Shown here: piece by piece, positions 46,701 to 55,537 of the stretch
Layout of the letters: each line of letters opens with the position of its first letter
Numbering within the stretch: the stretch's first letter is position 1
Source: Verrucomicrobium sp. BvORR106
GTDB lineage: Bacteria; Verrucomicrobiota; Verrucomicrobiia; Verrucomicrobiales; Verrucomicrobiaceae
Length of the DNA: 64,000 nucleotides
Assembly: GCF_000739655.1 (NCBI RefSeq)
Contig: NZ_BATR01000002.1
Span: 62,001-126,000 of the forward strand
Direction of reading: 5' to 3'
Position numbers and translations under genes: made by a program
Notes under the pieces: generated by a model
What the model saw: the letters and a program-made list of their open reading frames with translations, nothing else
What the model was told of the DNA's origin: nothing
Databases searched by the model: none

Positions 46701-47806
46701 ACACCGGTGGCGAGGGATGCCACTTCCGACCCGCCCATCGAACTTTCGCCAGAAGCGCCGAGTTGCACCCGGGGCAAGAGATCATAGATGCCTCGCAGCC
46801 AGGTCTGGTACGCAGATTTGTTGCCAACCGTCCCATCGCTCTGAATGGCGGGAAACTGGTAGTTGTATTTGGCGTCGAAGGCCTGAAGCACCGTGCTCAT
46901 GCTCGTCATCGCCGGATGCCCGGGAAAGCGCTGAAACTCGTTTTGCGCCGGTATGAAATAGGCGAAATTGCGATCCGACCATCCGGCCGCGCGTGGCACA
47001 TCCCAGCCGGTTCCCTCCCCCGCCGTGTTGACGTTCACCTTGCAGCTCTCGTCATCGGTCCAAAAGGCAATCCGACCCACGATAGGGTTTTTTTCCGTAA
47101 CCTCAGCGCTTTTGAAGGTGGCCCGGCCACCTTCACCGCCATCCGGTGCAACAATCCTTCCGTCCTGCAGCACATAGAGCCAGCGCACGGGCATGGGTAG
47201 AGGCTGGTCTGAAGTGGAACTGGGCACGGCGACGGTGGAGGAGAGCCCAAATCCAGCAACCTTACCCGTGGTGGTGCCGCCTGAAGTCTGCAACACACTG
47301 GCATCCAGCACAGGGTAGACCCGGTGGACGTTGCCGTCCGCATCCAGACGCGCCACGGGTTCATTGAGATCCGTGAACTGGGCCGGCAGCTCTTTCCACT
47401 TTGCCAAAGATGTCGCCTCATTCAGCGCGTTGAAACTGTCGCCTCCCTCCGTCATCTTGTCTGAGGAGTAGAGCCTCCAGGCAGTCTCCAGCTTGGCGCG
47501 GCCCGCCACGGCTCCTGGAGCGGTGCCAAATACACGGATCATGCCCGGCTGGGAGGCCCAGGTCTTGCTCATCCCCAAGCCGGAAGTGGCCTCGCGGATC
47601 TGACCCATGACAATGCTCACCGGCATGTCGGTGAGGCCGCGCACTTGCGAGGTCTGGCTGAATGCGGAAGAGGAGCGGGCTTCTGACGAACCCATGGAGA
47701 GCAGCGCCAGCACCAGACCCATGAGAAGAGCCACAATGGCGAGCACCATCACCAGAGCCATCCCGGCCTGCTGACTCCCCTTGTTCATGTTACGTCTTTT
47801 GTTCAT
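43778..47806 (-). CDS. Verru_Chthon cassette protein A (GspK/PilX-like, giant)
   Basis: A 1342-residue protein. The leader QQAG-MALVMVLAIVALLMG is a prepilin-like site with Gly-1 but Met at +5, lacking the Glu found in major pilins; GspK, the tip pseudopilin of type II secretion, lacks it too. A huge periplasmic domain of about 1280 residues follows, beta-rich, with VNVNTAGEGTGWDV and other loops, no recognised enzyme. First of the four cassette genes, 28 bases after the PEP-CTERM repeat protein and overlapping B by 4. Start choice: ATG 47806 (47788 also possible); the frame is open to 47869. Confidence 0.88.
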   Translation of the reverse strand: MNKRRNMNKGSQQAGMALVMVLAIVALLMGLVLALLSMGSSEARSSSAFSQTSQVRGLTDMPVSIVMGQIREATSGLGMSKTWASQPGMIRVFGTAPGAVAGRAKLETAWRLYSSDKMTEGGDSFNALNEATSLAKWKELPAQFTDLNEPVARLDADGNVHRVYPVLDASVLQTSGGTTTGKVAGFGLSSTVAVPSSTSDQPLPMPVRWLYVLQDGRIVAPDGGEGGRATFKSAEVTEKNPIVGRIAFWTDDESCKVNVNTAGEGTGWDVPRAAGWSDRNFAYFIPAQNEFQRFPGHPAMTSMSTVLQAFDAKYNYQFPAIQSDGTVGNKSAYQTWLRGIYDLLPRVQLGASGESSMGGSEVASLATGVPLKRERLFTSVDEFFYGSGFDAGKNQRLANSSDGTVNAADLEMGRFFLTAHSRAPEVNLYNRPRISLWPVQAEASKRTAKDKLLAFCATSAGQLGAFQRASTWENASTKQGSSQSPTADFQLSGNQMIFSYLQKLTKAAVPGFGTQTFDDKYGSSNRNQILLNMFDFVRWGVNANNPYDTPKYHYIPPRAYTGLNGEYLAEASAVPIVADGTAAESFPTKLKALGRYPTVIEASLIFMATEVETNPDGSPKDTAPADSKADKTKRMRAFLVVQPFTPVVGMPPYTPNVRYRIKGMENWKVNSQPLGFAAAGVNRCWVPAGAAKDGGHSTAYTSLHSQFYRARSGALKTVVPGGVGADETNSFPFVSLDVDVSAQSTFQFTGGPVTIETHLGEGAAGQLDDSTLIQTATLNFISPTGPWPVPTVRVNGSMPSNANWTVAKECMDLQMRFNKNDPQNFLIVLGDTVRSVVTSSTNAIAKGDFRIMCAMRSIPQDCYTPHADYSSPTKEEAQSLRHAGSAYTGHYGRTHAQSYLNNTVGKQHTWQMAGYVIGADSKVSKPYGLLRDVAYWQDCQPSTPYRLDGAYNSSNRPGDWDTGMGRIEDGPYINKPDDTGIKGTTGPRDGYFARDGFTDESTARTYSPNRQICSAIAFGSLPSAVHPVPANSDRTGPWQTLLFCPNPPSRVRPANLEPIQTDHWGFRPPRDHLLLDFFWMPVVEPYAISEPFSTGGKINLNSQIVPFSYIRRDTSLYAALRSVRINAMPSELAWAKDALTSGANAAQMEESYKTWQNWLKFETVYEVNAEETMKGFRQRFDQGDIFRSASEICDIFLVPKPMSGRTYYPRADGLPSSSPTYETMVTWWNGSLSSQKDGFELTGDNVRESPYNQLYPRLTTKSNIFTVHYRVQVLKKARSSAADEWNESKDAVTAEQRGSSIIERYIDPNDPELPNYFANPSQSGALDDYYRFRVITRKTFMP

Positions 47807-47834
47807 GAGTTTGACCTGTTTCGGTGAATTTTGA

Positions 47835-50800
47835 TCAACGGCGGCGACGGAGGGAGAGGCATGCCACACCCAGGAAAAGCAGCATCAAACGGCCCGGCTC
47901 AGGCACCACCACCACCTGGATGTAGAGGCCGTTGAGATCGGTGGAGAGCTGCCACTTCAAGTCCTCACCGAGATCCGGCATGTCCAGTAGGCCGAGGGAG
48001 CCGGTGAACTTGGCATTGTTCGGGTTCCCACCTACAACCACGTTGCTCCAGTCGATGAGCTGCCACTTGTCCAGCTCCATCCAGAACTCGGAAGTTTCGT
48101 TGATATCCGTCACTTTCAGCGTGCCTCCCAGGACGATGGCGTTGTCACTCTTCAGGACCAGCACGTCATTGGTAGCCAGCGGGGATGCCAGGTTGGAGTC
48201 TCCGCCAAAGTTCTCCACAATGTCGAACTCCAGCGTTCCCTGAAGAGTGATGATCCCCGTGCCGCTGTTCTGAAGGGTGAAGGATTGCCCAGCGCTGTCC
48301 CCGAACTCACCCAGCTTGCCCACCTGCAGGTTGGCACCGCTGTTGATGGAGATGTTGCGGTCCGCAGCGGTCACGACGGAACCGGCGCCTCCGAATCGGG
48401 CCCCTGACTGGACTGTGACATGCCCGGTGCCGGTACCACTGCCAGCGGTGTTCTGCACTAGGTAAGTACCAGCCGTGACGGTCGTACCACCGGTGTAGGT
48501 GTTGGCGGCAGATGCCGTCACCGTTCCTGAGCTGCTCTTGGTGACGGCAGCGCTTCCATCCATGATGGCCGTGACCGTGCCGTTGCGTAAATCATAGGCG
48601 CTCGCGGTCAGCACCCCGGTGGAGCCTTCGATGCGGCCATTCGTCAACGTCACTGCCGCCACGGTTTCATTGTTCGCCCCCAGACTGAAGATCGCGCTGC
48701 CTCCGTTCACTGTCACGGCCCCGGTATCGGCGAGCACTCCGGCCGCCCCCAGCGCCAGCGTACCGTCCAGAATGGTGGTGCCGCCCGTATAGGTATTCCC
48801 TCCTGAAAGCGTCAGCACACCCGCACCGCTCTTGGTCAGCCCGCCACTGGTGTTGCTGCTGAGAGCCACCGTGCCCGCGCTGGCGGCCGTGGCAGCCCCG
48901 CCCCCGTGCAGTGTGACCGTGAGCACATCCCCATCCACATAGCCGGTACCGGGATTGGTGATGGTGAAGCCAGTGACCACTCCGTTCACCACCGTGGCCA
49001 CCGCCGTGGCTCCCGTACCGGAACCTCCGCTGATGACCACCACCGGAGTGTCCACATAACCAGCACCGCCACCGGAGACGGCAATGCTGCTGACACCGCT
49101 GCCGTTGGGTGCGAGCAGCGCCTGGCCAATCGTGATGTCAAAACCTGCGGTGTCGATTTTCGCCCCACCCGAATAGACAAAGGCGTTCGTGAGCCCGGTC
49201 ATGAAGGTGGTGTTGGTCGCGTTGGCCTTCAGGGTGCCGCCATTGAAGTTGAAGAGGCCGGTGCCGGCGCCTCTGGTCACCCGGTTGGTAGTGAGAGTGC
49301 CGCCGAGGAGGTTGACCGTGCCGTTGGATGCCGCCCCGACCTGGCCGAGCGCAAGGCCGTTGGTCGCCAGATTGACGGCGGCAGATCCGGATATGTTCAA
49401 GATGCCAACGCCGTTCTCACCCACGAACATCCCGCCCGTGCCGCTCAGCGCGGAGAAGGTGGCGGAGCCGCTGATGTTGTATACCCCGATGGAGCCCGTG
49501 CCCCCTGCTCCGACCGTCATGCGGTTTGAATTCACAAAGATATCACCACCGGTCTGGTTGATGACGGCGCGGTCGTTGTTGAACCCCACCACAAACCAGC
49601 TGCCCGAGGTGACCGTTCCACCGCTCATGGACATGGCGGCAAAGGCTCCGGCACCACGCCCCAGGTGGAACTCACTCGTGGTGGTGATGCTGCCCGAGGA
49701 CATCTTCACGAAGCCGCGGCTGTTGGCCAGCGAGCCCACCGCGAGGCTTGGGCTGGTGTTCTTCGTGGCGTTCAGCGTGCCGCCATCAATGGTCAGAATC
49801 GCATTCAGGTTCGCGGTATCACCAATAGTAACCTGGCCGATGTTGGCTGTATTGAGGGCATTGACCGCCCCCAGCAGGCGGAGCGTGCCGTCGCTGACAT
49901 TGAGGGTCCCGGTGAAGGTGCTCTGCCCAGTGAGGCTGAGGGTGCCCGTCCCGTTCTTCACCAGGCCGAAGCCCGCGCCGCTGATCGCCCCGCCCACGGT
50001 CAGGGTGCCGGAGCCGTTGGTGGTGACCGTACGGGTGGCGGACAGGGTGACCCCGCCCGTGCCCAGATTCAGGTCATTGGTGCCGCCATAGACGAAGTTG
50101 GCGTTCCACACCATGCCGTTGTTCGTGCCCACCGTCACCGCGCCACCGCTGGTGTTGTTGATCGTGCCGCCGTTAATCGTGAAAGTGCCGGTACCCAGAG
50201 CAGAGTTGCCTGCGCCCGTGCCCCCCTGGTTGATGTTCAAGGTGGTGCCGGAAGACAGGTTGAGACCACCGGAGAAGGTGCTGTTTCCAGAAAGGGTGAA
50301 GGTGCCCGTGCCGGCCAGGGTGAGGGTGCGGGCCCCGCTGATGATCGAGGAAATCACCGCCGCATTGGCCGAGTTGCTGGTCCAGGTCTGGTTGGCCCCC
50401 AGCGCGACACCCTGGGCGGAGAGGGTGAGAGCGCCCGCCCCCGAGTTGATCGTGATCCCCGCAGGGTCAACAATCGTGAGCACGTTCGCCCCGCCAATGC
50501 CCACAGCGCTCGCGGAGTTGATGGTGAGCGATTTGATGAAGATGTCTGCCCCGAGCGTGGTGCTGCTTTCATTCGCCGCTCCAGTCGCGGAGAAGATCAC
50601 TGCAGAGGTGCCGTCAAGCGCCTGGCCCGGATCCGCGGTCCCGGCCGCGTCGCTGGTGAAGTTGGAGTTGCCACCGCTAAGGGCACTCCAGACGCCGCTC
50701 ACATCCCCCTTCCAGTAGGCCACCGCCGGAGAGGTGCTGGTGAAGACATTCAGCGTCAGCGCATTCCCGCCTGTAACACTGAGGGAGAGGTTAAAGCCCG

Positions 50801-53800
50801 CCAGGGAGGCGGCTGCGAGTTCGAAGTTGGACGCACTGATGCCCGTGGCCCCGGTGATGAGCTGGTAGGAGCCCGCCCCATAGCCAGCGATGTTCACCAG
50901 GTTGATGGTGGCCACGCCGCTGGTGAAGGTGTAGGTCCCGCCGGTAAGCGCGATCTGGTCGCCTGTGGTGCCGAGGTCAAAGGAAAGCACGTTCCCACCG
51001 TTGAGCGTCAGCCCTGCGGAAAGGGTGAGCGTTCCCGACTGGCCGTCCTGGAGATTGATGGCCGATCCGGCACCCGACAGGGAAACCAGGCCCCCAATCG
51101 TTCCATTCCCCCCCAGCGCCCCGGTGGTGGTTACGGTGACGGCCGTATTGCCGAGACGGCCGGTGATGCGCAGCATCCCCCCGTTGACCTGGGTGGCTCC
51201 GGTGTACGTGTTGTTTCCTGAGAAGGTCTGGGTGCCCGTGCCTGCCTTAATGATGCCAAGAGAGGTCGCCAACCCGTTACTGATCACCCCGCCAAAGTTC
51301 TCAGCACCCGTGCCGGAGAGCGTCATTACCGGGTTGCCCCCAGCGGCGTTGGAGGTAATGGTAATCGCCGAGGCGTCGTCGTAGGTCTTCAGCAGGCCGG
51401 TGGTCTGGCTGTTGCCGTTGAGGTCCAGAGTCGTGCCAGCCCCCATGGTCACCGTCCCGGTTCCCAGCACCCCTGAGTTCGCGTTGTTTACCAGCAGTGT
51501 GCCGCCGGTGATGGCCAGGCCGCCGCTGTAGGTATTGGCTGCGCCACTGAGGGTGAGCGTGCCTGCACCGGTCTTGGTGAAGAGCCCTGCACCGGTGATG
51601 CTTCCGGAGAGTGTGGAGGCATTGCCATTCGTGTCAAAGGTGCCCGCCCCGGTGAGGGTGATGGCCTTGGCGGTGGTGATACCGCCCACGGCGGCCTGCA
51701 GCGTGCCGCCGTTGAAGACGATGCCGTTGGTGGTGTTGCTCCCGTTGATCCCCGCCGTGGCGGCGCGCAGGATGCCGCCGTTGAGATTGATGACGCCCGT
51801 GAAGGTGTTGGTGTTGCTGAGATGCATCGTGCCCGCCCCGGCCTTGGTGATGCCGGTCCCGCTCAGCACGCCGGAGATCAGCAGGTCGACGCCGGAGGCG
51901 GTCGCCCCCTGGGCGGTGGTGAAAGTCATGGGTCCGGCGTCACGCGAAACCACGTTCCCGCTCACCGTAGAAGTGACGGTGCTGGCCAGGGTGGTGATGC
52001 CGAAGCCCGTGGTGAAGTTGTAGGAGCCACCACCTGTGGAGGACATCGTGGCCCCGGTGAGGTTGAAGTTCGTCCGGTATCCTTGGTTGCCGGAGACCGT
52101 ATTGTTCACCGTTCCGCCCACCACGTTGACCGTGGCAACCCGGGTCGAATCATTATTGAAACCCAGTGAATCCGTGGCTGAGAGGTTGAGTTGGGCACCG
52201 GAGTTCACCGTGACGGTTCCTCGAACCGCACCCGCTCCGCCGCCGGCCGACAGCACCAACGTGCCAGAGTTCACCACCGTGTTGCCGGTGTAGGTGTTGA
52301 TCTGGTTGAAGGTGGCCACACCGCTAAAGACGTCGCCGCCGACCACGCCAAAAGTCACGCTGCCCGCACCGCTGATGACCCCGGTCTGGGCGAGGTTTCC
52401 ATTACCCGTGAAGGTCACCCCGAACCCTCCATTGGTCACCGCCCCGAGAGTCAGCAACGTGGTGCCGCCAGTGGTGGGGTTCACGACATGGAAGATGGGG
52501 GCCGCCGTGAAGGTGGTGGCTCCAAAGGTAATGCCTGCCGTGCCGCTGCTGACATTTGCACCACCCGCCACCACGAGGCGCTGCGCCCCAATGGAAAGGG
52601 TGCCGAGCGTGTGGGTCACTCCGGCTCCGGCATTCAGGCGGTCCGAGGTGATCCTGGCATCGCCGGTCACCGTGGTGTTGCGCCCGAAGTTCAAGGCGGT
52701 GTCATTGGCGAGTTGCAGCTCCCCGCCAGCCAACGTCAGAGCCCCTGCGCCCAGTGCAGAAGCGTTGGTGGTCGCGCGCAGCACCCCGGCATTCACCGTG
52801 GTCGCTCCGGAGTAGGTGTTGACTCCTGAAAGCGTCACCGTACCCAGCCCGCTCTTCGTCAGCGAGCTGGCCCCGTTGGCCAGAATGTTTGTGGTGATGG
52901 CGAGACTGTCATTGAGCTGGTCCGCGCGAATCACCAGCTCTGCACCGCTGGCGGCCTGGATGCCCGTGCCGCCGGAGAGGGTGGCTCCACCGGCGACGTT
53001 GCCCGATTTCAGGATGCCATTGACCGTCAGGGTGGCGCCGGTGTTGAGGGCGAAGTTGGAGTTCCCGCTGAGATTCAAGGTGGTGAACGTGGCTGTATCC
53101 TGGGCGGTTACGGCCGCAGTCGTCTGCACGTGCGTTCCGGTCAGAGTGGTGCCACCGGCAAACGTGAAGGCACCGCCATCCGTGCCGTACTGGAGATCGC
53201 GTACATAGCCGGTGGCGTCGTAAAAGGCGTAGGTGTTTCCGCCGAAGAAAGTGCCCTGGTCGATGAACGCCCCGGCGGTGACGCCACTGGTAAGGACGAT
53301 CTTGTTGGTCGTGCCATTGGAGCCCCCGGAGACGACGAAGTTGGCCGTGGCTCCCGCAGTGCGGGCGAAGGAGGCAAACGTGAGCGTGGTGTTGCCGCTG
53401 CCACCATAGGTGGAAGTGACCGTCCCCTCACCGACTGAGAAGATCAACGCACCCATGCCCTGACTGCTGCCGGCCGCTTCATTGAACTCGATGCCGCCGG
53501 TTCCTGCAAAAGTCAGCGCTGTGCCCGTGGTGCCGTTCAGGGAACCGGTGGTGCCATTCCCCACCTTCAAAAGGCCACCGCGGACGGTCGTGAGGCCCGT
53601 GTAGGTATTAGCACCGGTGATCAGCATAGTGCCAGCCCCTGCCTTGGTCAGAGCACCGGTGGTGAGGTTGGCCGCATTGGACAGTTTCACGGAGACGGTC
53701 AGGTCCACGTTTGAGTTTCCTGTGGCATCGGCCACGTCAAACACGACTGTGCCTCCACCCTGTCTGCCCAGCATGATGCCGTTGGCGACGGTGTTGGTGG

Positions 53801-55172
53801 CGTCCGAGTTGATCACGGAGGCGACAGTTCCTCCCACGGTCACATTGCCCATGAGGATGACGGACTCATAGTTGACACTGAATCCGTTGCCCGTGGTCAG
53901 AGTGCCGCCGTTCAACACGATGTTGCCGAAGATGTTCGCATCGCCATTGCCAGCACCACCGCCGGAGGGCACCGCCGTTTTCAGCACGCCGCCCTGATTC
54001 ACGATGAAGGTGAGAAGTGGCATCGTGGTGGACCCGCCGCTGCCCAGGGCGTTGCCAACCGAGATTGCAACCGTGCCGCCGTTGTTGATGGTGACGGTCT
54101 TTCCTGCCGTGCCGGGATTACCAAACGAGCCGGAGGTACGGTTGTTCGTATTGGAGGAGTTGGAGGCGATCAACGTTCCGCCGTTAACGACGATGTTTCC
54201 GGTGAAGGTGTTCGCGCCGGAAAGCGTGAGGCTGCCCGTGCCCGTCTTGGTGAGGGTGCCGGCTCCGCTGAGCACGCCGCTGTAGGTGGTGGAAGCGTTG
54301 TTGGCCCCGACGATCAGATTCACGTTCGAGGCATTCACATCCGTCAGCGCGAATGCCGCATTGCCTGCCAGGCCGCCCACATTGAAGTTCAACACGCCGC
54401 CACTGAACGCCACACCGTTAGCCACGTTGTTGGTCAGGGTGCTGTTCTGCACCGCATTGGCATTGGCAAGCCGGAGCACGCCAGCCGTGATGGTGGTGGC
54501 ACCTGTGTAGGTATTGGTCCCGGAAAGCACCCAAGTGCCTGCGCCGGTCTTGGTCACCGCCACGGAGGTCGCGCCGCCATTGGAAATAACTCCGCTCAGA
54601 GTGCCGCCACCCGCCCCGGTCAATGTGAGGGTCTTCACCCCGGCCGTGCCGCCAGTACCGCCGCTGATGGCACCTGCAAAATTGAGCAGGTTCGTCGTGC
54701 TGTTGTTGGTGAAGGTGTAGCTCTGGGTGGTGGCATCTGCACCCAGCAGGAGGGCGGCATTGATGAGCTGGTTGTTGATGAGGGCGGCATTCATCGTGAT
54801 GCTGCCGCCGTTGCCCAGCGTGAGGATTTGACTGCCCGCCGCGCCCGACCCCAGCACATAGGCGGAAGCCTGATTGGTGTCGAAGAGCACCGACTGGATC
54901 GTCACGCCCGCACCGAGATTGATGACGGTGTTGCCACTGCCTGCACCATTGAAGGTGGCAGTATCTCCTGCTCCGGGAACGGCATTGATATCCCAGTTCG
55001 CCGCACCTGCCCAGGTGTTGTCCTGGCTGCCGTCCCACACACCCGTCGCCGCCTGAGCGGGCTCTGCGGCACCCAACGCCGCCGCGAGGAGAATCGCCAA
55101 CGCTGTGCGCAGAGGACGCCGCGTGGTATCATTTCGCCAATCGCGATTCCCGACCGTTGTCAGGCTCGTCAT
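47835..55172 (-). CDS. Giant autotransporter-type repeat protein with PEP-CTERM tail
   Basis: A 2445-residue secreted protein. After a signal peptide (LRTALAILLAAALGAAEPAQA) the mature chain begins GVWDGSQDNTWAGAANWD and runs through at least twelve autotransporter-associated beta-strand repeats of the form LSGxNTYTGxTTVxxGxL, separated by Gly/Thr/Asn-rich strands predicted to make a beta helix. There is no autotransporter barrel; the last 25 residues (PEPGRLMLLFLGVACLSLRRRR) are a PEP-CTERM tripartite sorting signal, cut and anchored by an exosortase. No exosortase gene is in the window. First gene of the operon with cassette A-D. Frame opens at 55262; ATG 55172 begins the signal peptide. 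Long plus-strand open frames in this region are antisense to it and not genes. Confidence 0.92.
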   Translation of the reverse strand: MTSLTTVGNRDWRNDTTRRPLRTALAILLAAALGAAEPAQAATGVWDGSQDNTWAGAANWDINAVPGAGDTATFNGAGSGNTVINLGAGVTIQSVLFDTNQASAYVLGSGAAGSQILTLGNGGSITMNAALINNQLINAALLLGADATTQSYTFTNNSTTNLLNFAGAISGGTGGTAGVKTLTLTGAGGGTLSGVISNGGATSVAVTKTGAGTWVLSGTNTYTGATTITAGVLRLANANAVQNSTLTNNVANGVAFSGGVLNFNVGGLAGNAAFALTDVNASNVNLIVGANNASTTYSGVLSGAGTLTKTGTGSLTLSGANTFTGNIVVNGGTLIASNSSNTNNRTSGSFGNPGTAGKTVTINNGGTVAISVGNALGSGGSTTMPLLTFIVNQGGVLKTAVPSGGGAGNGDANIFGNIVLNGGTLTTGNGFSVNYESVILMGNVTVGGTVASVINSDATNTVANGIMLGRQGGGTVVFDVADATGNSNVDLTVSVKLSNAANLTTGALTKAGAGTMLITGANTYTGLTTVRGGLLKVGNGTTGSLNGTTGTALTFAGTGGIEFNEAAGSSQGMGALIFSVGEGTVTSTYGGSGNTTLTFASFARTAGATANFVVSGGSNGTTNKIVLTSGVTAGAFIDQGTFFGGNTYAFYDATGYVRDLQYGTDGGAFTFAGGTTLTGTHVQTTAAVTAQDTATFTTLNLSGNSNFALNTGATLTVNGILKSGNVAGGATLSGGTGIQAASGAELVIRADQLNDSLAITTNILANGASSLTKSGLGTVTLSGVNTYSGATTVNAGVLRATTNASALGAGALTLAGGELQLANDTALNFGRNTTVTGDARITSDRLNAGAGVTHTLGTLSIGAQRLVVAGGANVSSGTAGITFGATTFTAAPIFHVVNPTTGGTTLLTLGAVTNGGFGVTFTGNGNLAQTGVISGAGSVTFGVVGGDVFSGVATFNQINTYTGNTVVNSGTLVLSAGGGAGAVRGTVTVNSGAQLNLSATDSLGFNNDSTRVATVNVVGGTVNNTVSGNQGYRTNFNLTGATMSSTGGGSYNFTTGFGITTLASTVTSTVSGNVVSRDAGPMTFTTAQGATASGVDLLISGVLSGTGITKAGAGTMHLSNTNTFTGVINLNGGILRAATAGINGSNTTNGIVFNGGTLQAAVGGITTAKAITLTGAGTFDTNGNASTLSGSITGAGLFTKTGAGTLTLSGAANTYSGGLAITGGTLLVNNANSGVLGTGTVTMGAGTTLDLNGNSQTTGLLKTYDDASAITITSNAAGGNPVMTLSGTGAENFGGVISNGLATSLGIIKAGTGTQTFSGNNTYTGATQVNGGMLRITGRLGNTAVTVTTTGALGGNGTIGGLVSLSGAGSAINLQDGQSGTLTLSAGLTLNGGNVLSFDLGTTGDQIALTGGTYTFTSGVATINLVNIAGYGAGSYQLITGATGISASNFELAAASLAGFNLSLSVTGGNALTLNVFTSTSPAVAYWKGDVSGVWSALSGGNSNFTSDAAGTADPGQALDGTSAVIFSATGAANESSTTLGADIFIKSLTINSASAVGIGGANVLTIVDPAGITINSGAGALTLSAQGVALGANQTWTSNSANAAVISSIISGARTLTLAGTGTFTLSGNSTFSGGLNLSSGTTLNINQGGTGAGNSALGTGTFTINGGTINNTSGGAVTVGTNNGMVWNANFVYGGTNDLNLGTGGVTLSATRTVTTNGSGTLTVGGAISGAGFGLVKNGTGTLSLTGQSTFTGTLNVSDGTLRLLGAVNALNTANIGQVTIGDTANLNAILTIDGGTLNATKNTSPSLAVGSLANSRGFVKMSSGSITTTSEFHLGRGAGAFAAMSMSGGTVTSGSWFVVGFNNDRAVINQTGGDIFVNSNRMTVGAGGTGSIGVYNISGSATFSALSGTGGMFVGENGVGILNISGSAAVNLATNGLALGQVGAASNGTVNLLGGTLTTNRVTRGAGTGLFNFNGGTLKANATNTTFMTGLTNAFVYSGGAKIDTAGFDITIGQALLAPNGSGVSSIAVSGGGAGYVDTPVVVISGGSGTGATAVATVVNGVVTGFTITNPGTGYVDGDVLTVTLHGGGAATAASAGTVALSSNTSGGLTKSGAGVLTLSGGNTYTGGTTILDGTLALGAAGVLADTGAVTVNGGSAIFSLGANNETVAAVTLTNGRIEGSTGVLTASAYDLRNGTVTAIMDGSAAVTKSSSGTVTASAANTYTGGTTVTAGTYLVQNTAGSGTGTGHVTVQSGARFGGAGSVVTAADRNISINSGANLQVGKLGEFGDSAGQSFTLQNSGTGIITLQGTLEFDIVENFGGDSNLASPLATNDVLVLKSDNAIVLGGTLKVTDINETSEFWMELDKWQLIDWSNVVVGGNPNNAKFTGSLGLLDMPDLGEDLKWQLSTDLNGLYIQVVVVPEPGRLMLLFLGVACLSLRRRR

Positions 55173-55537
55173 GGCATCATCATTACATTGGCAACTGCGG
55201 AAGAGCATTGAAGGGCAGGTTGGAGTCGTTCCTTGAGGATTCAGTGAAGTGACCTGGATCATAGGGAACCCAGGCCCGGTCCGTCTCTAGAACATATGTT
55301 CTACCGGGCTCGGGAGCGGCAGGCGCCACACCGCAGAGAGTTGGCGAACGCCCTGTAAAGATGTGAATGCTTGCATGACACGATCATCGCGGCCCCGTGT
55401 CGAAATGGCTTGGACCCGTCAGTCCACTTTTGGTATGGATCCGCCTTCCCCGCCCCGCTCATCCATCCGCCACCATTCATTACTCATTTCCTAGAACCCA
55501 CACACCCGCCTATCCCAACCCCATCTCCCTCCAAGCT
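55173..55537. other. Intergenic region before the giant-protein operon
   Basis: 365 bases holding operator copy 2 (55288-55303) and, on the minus strand, TATGAT at 55263-55258, a good -10 candidate 115-90 bases before the ATG. No gene is seen. The rest (55304-55537), between operator and the AraC stop, shows nothing further. Confidence 0.5.
55288..55303. promoter_or_regulatory. Palindromic operator, copy 2 (before the giant-protein operon)
   Basis: TAGAAC-ATAT-GTTCTA, a perfect 16-bp palindrome 115 bases before the start of the giant repeat protein. A minus-strand TATGAT (-10 candidate) lies 24 bases downstream of it at 55263-55258, so the site is in an upstream activator-like position. Confidence 0.78.

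Noticed and set aside
49189-51221. Plus-strand open frames of 300 and 518 codons
   Set aside because: Antisense to the repeat protein; long open frames come from its biased Gly/Thr/Asn codons. The residue content is low-complexity Val/Pro/Ala and matches no family.
47835-55172. Direct DNA repeats suggesting a CRISPR or tandem-repeat array
   Set aside because: The repetition is at protein level with varying codons and spacing, within one open frame; no constant-length repeat and spacer units.
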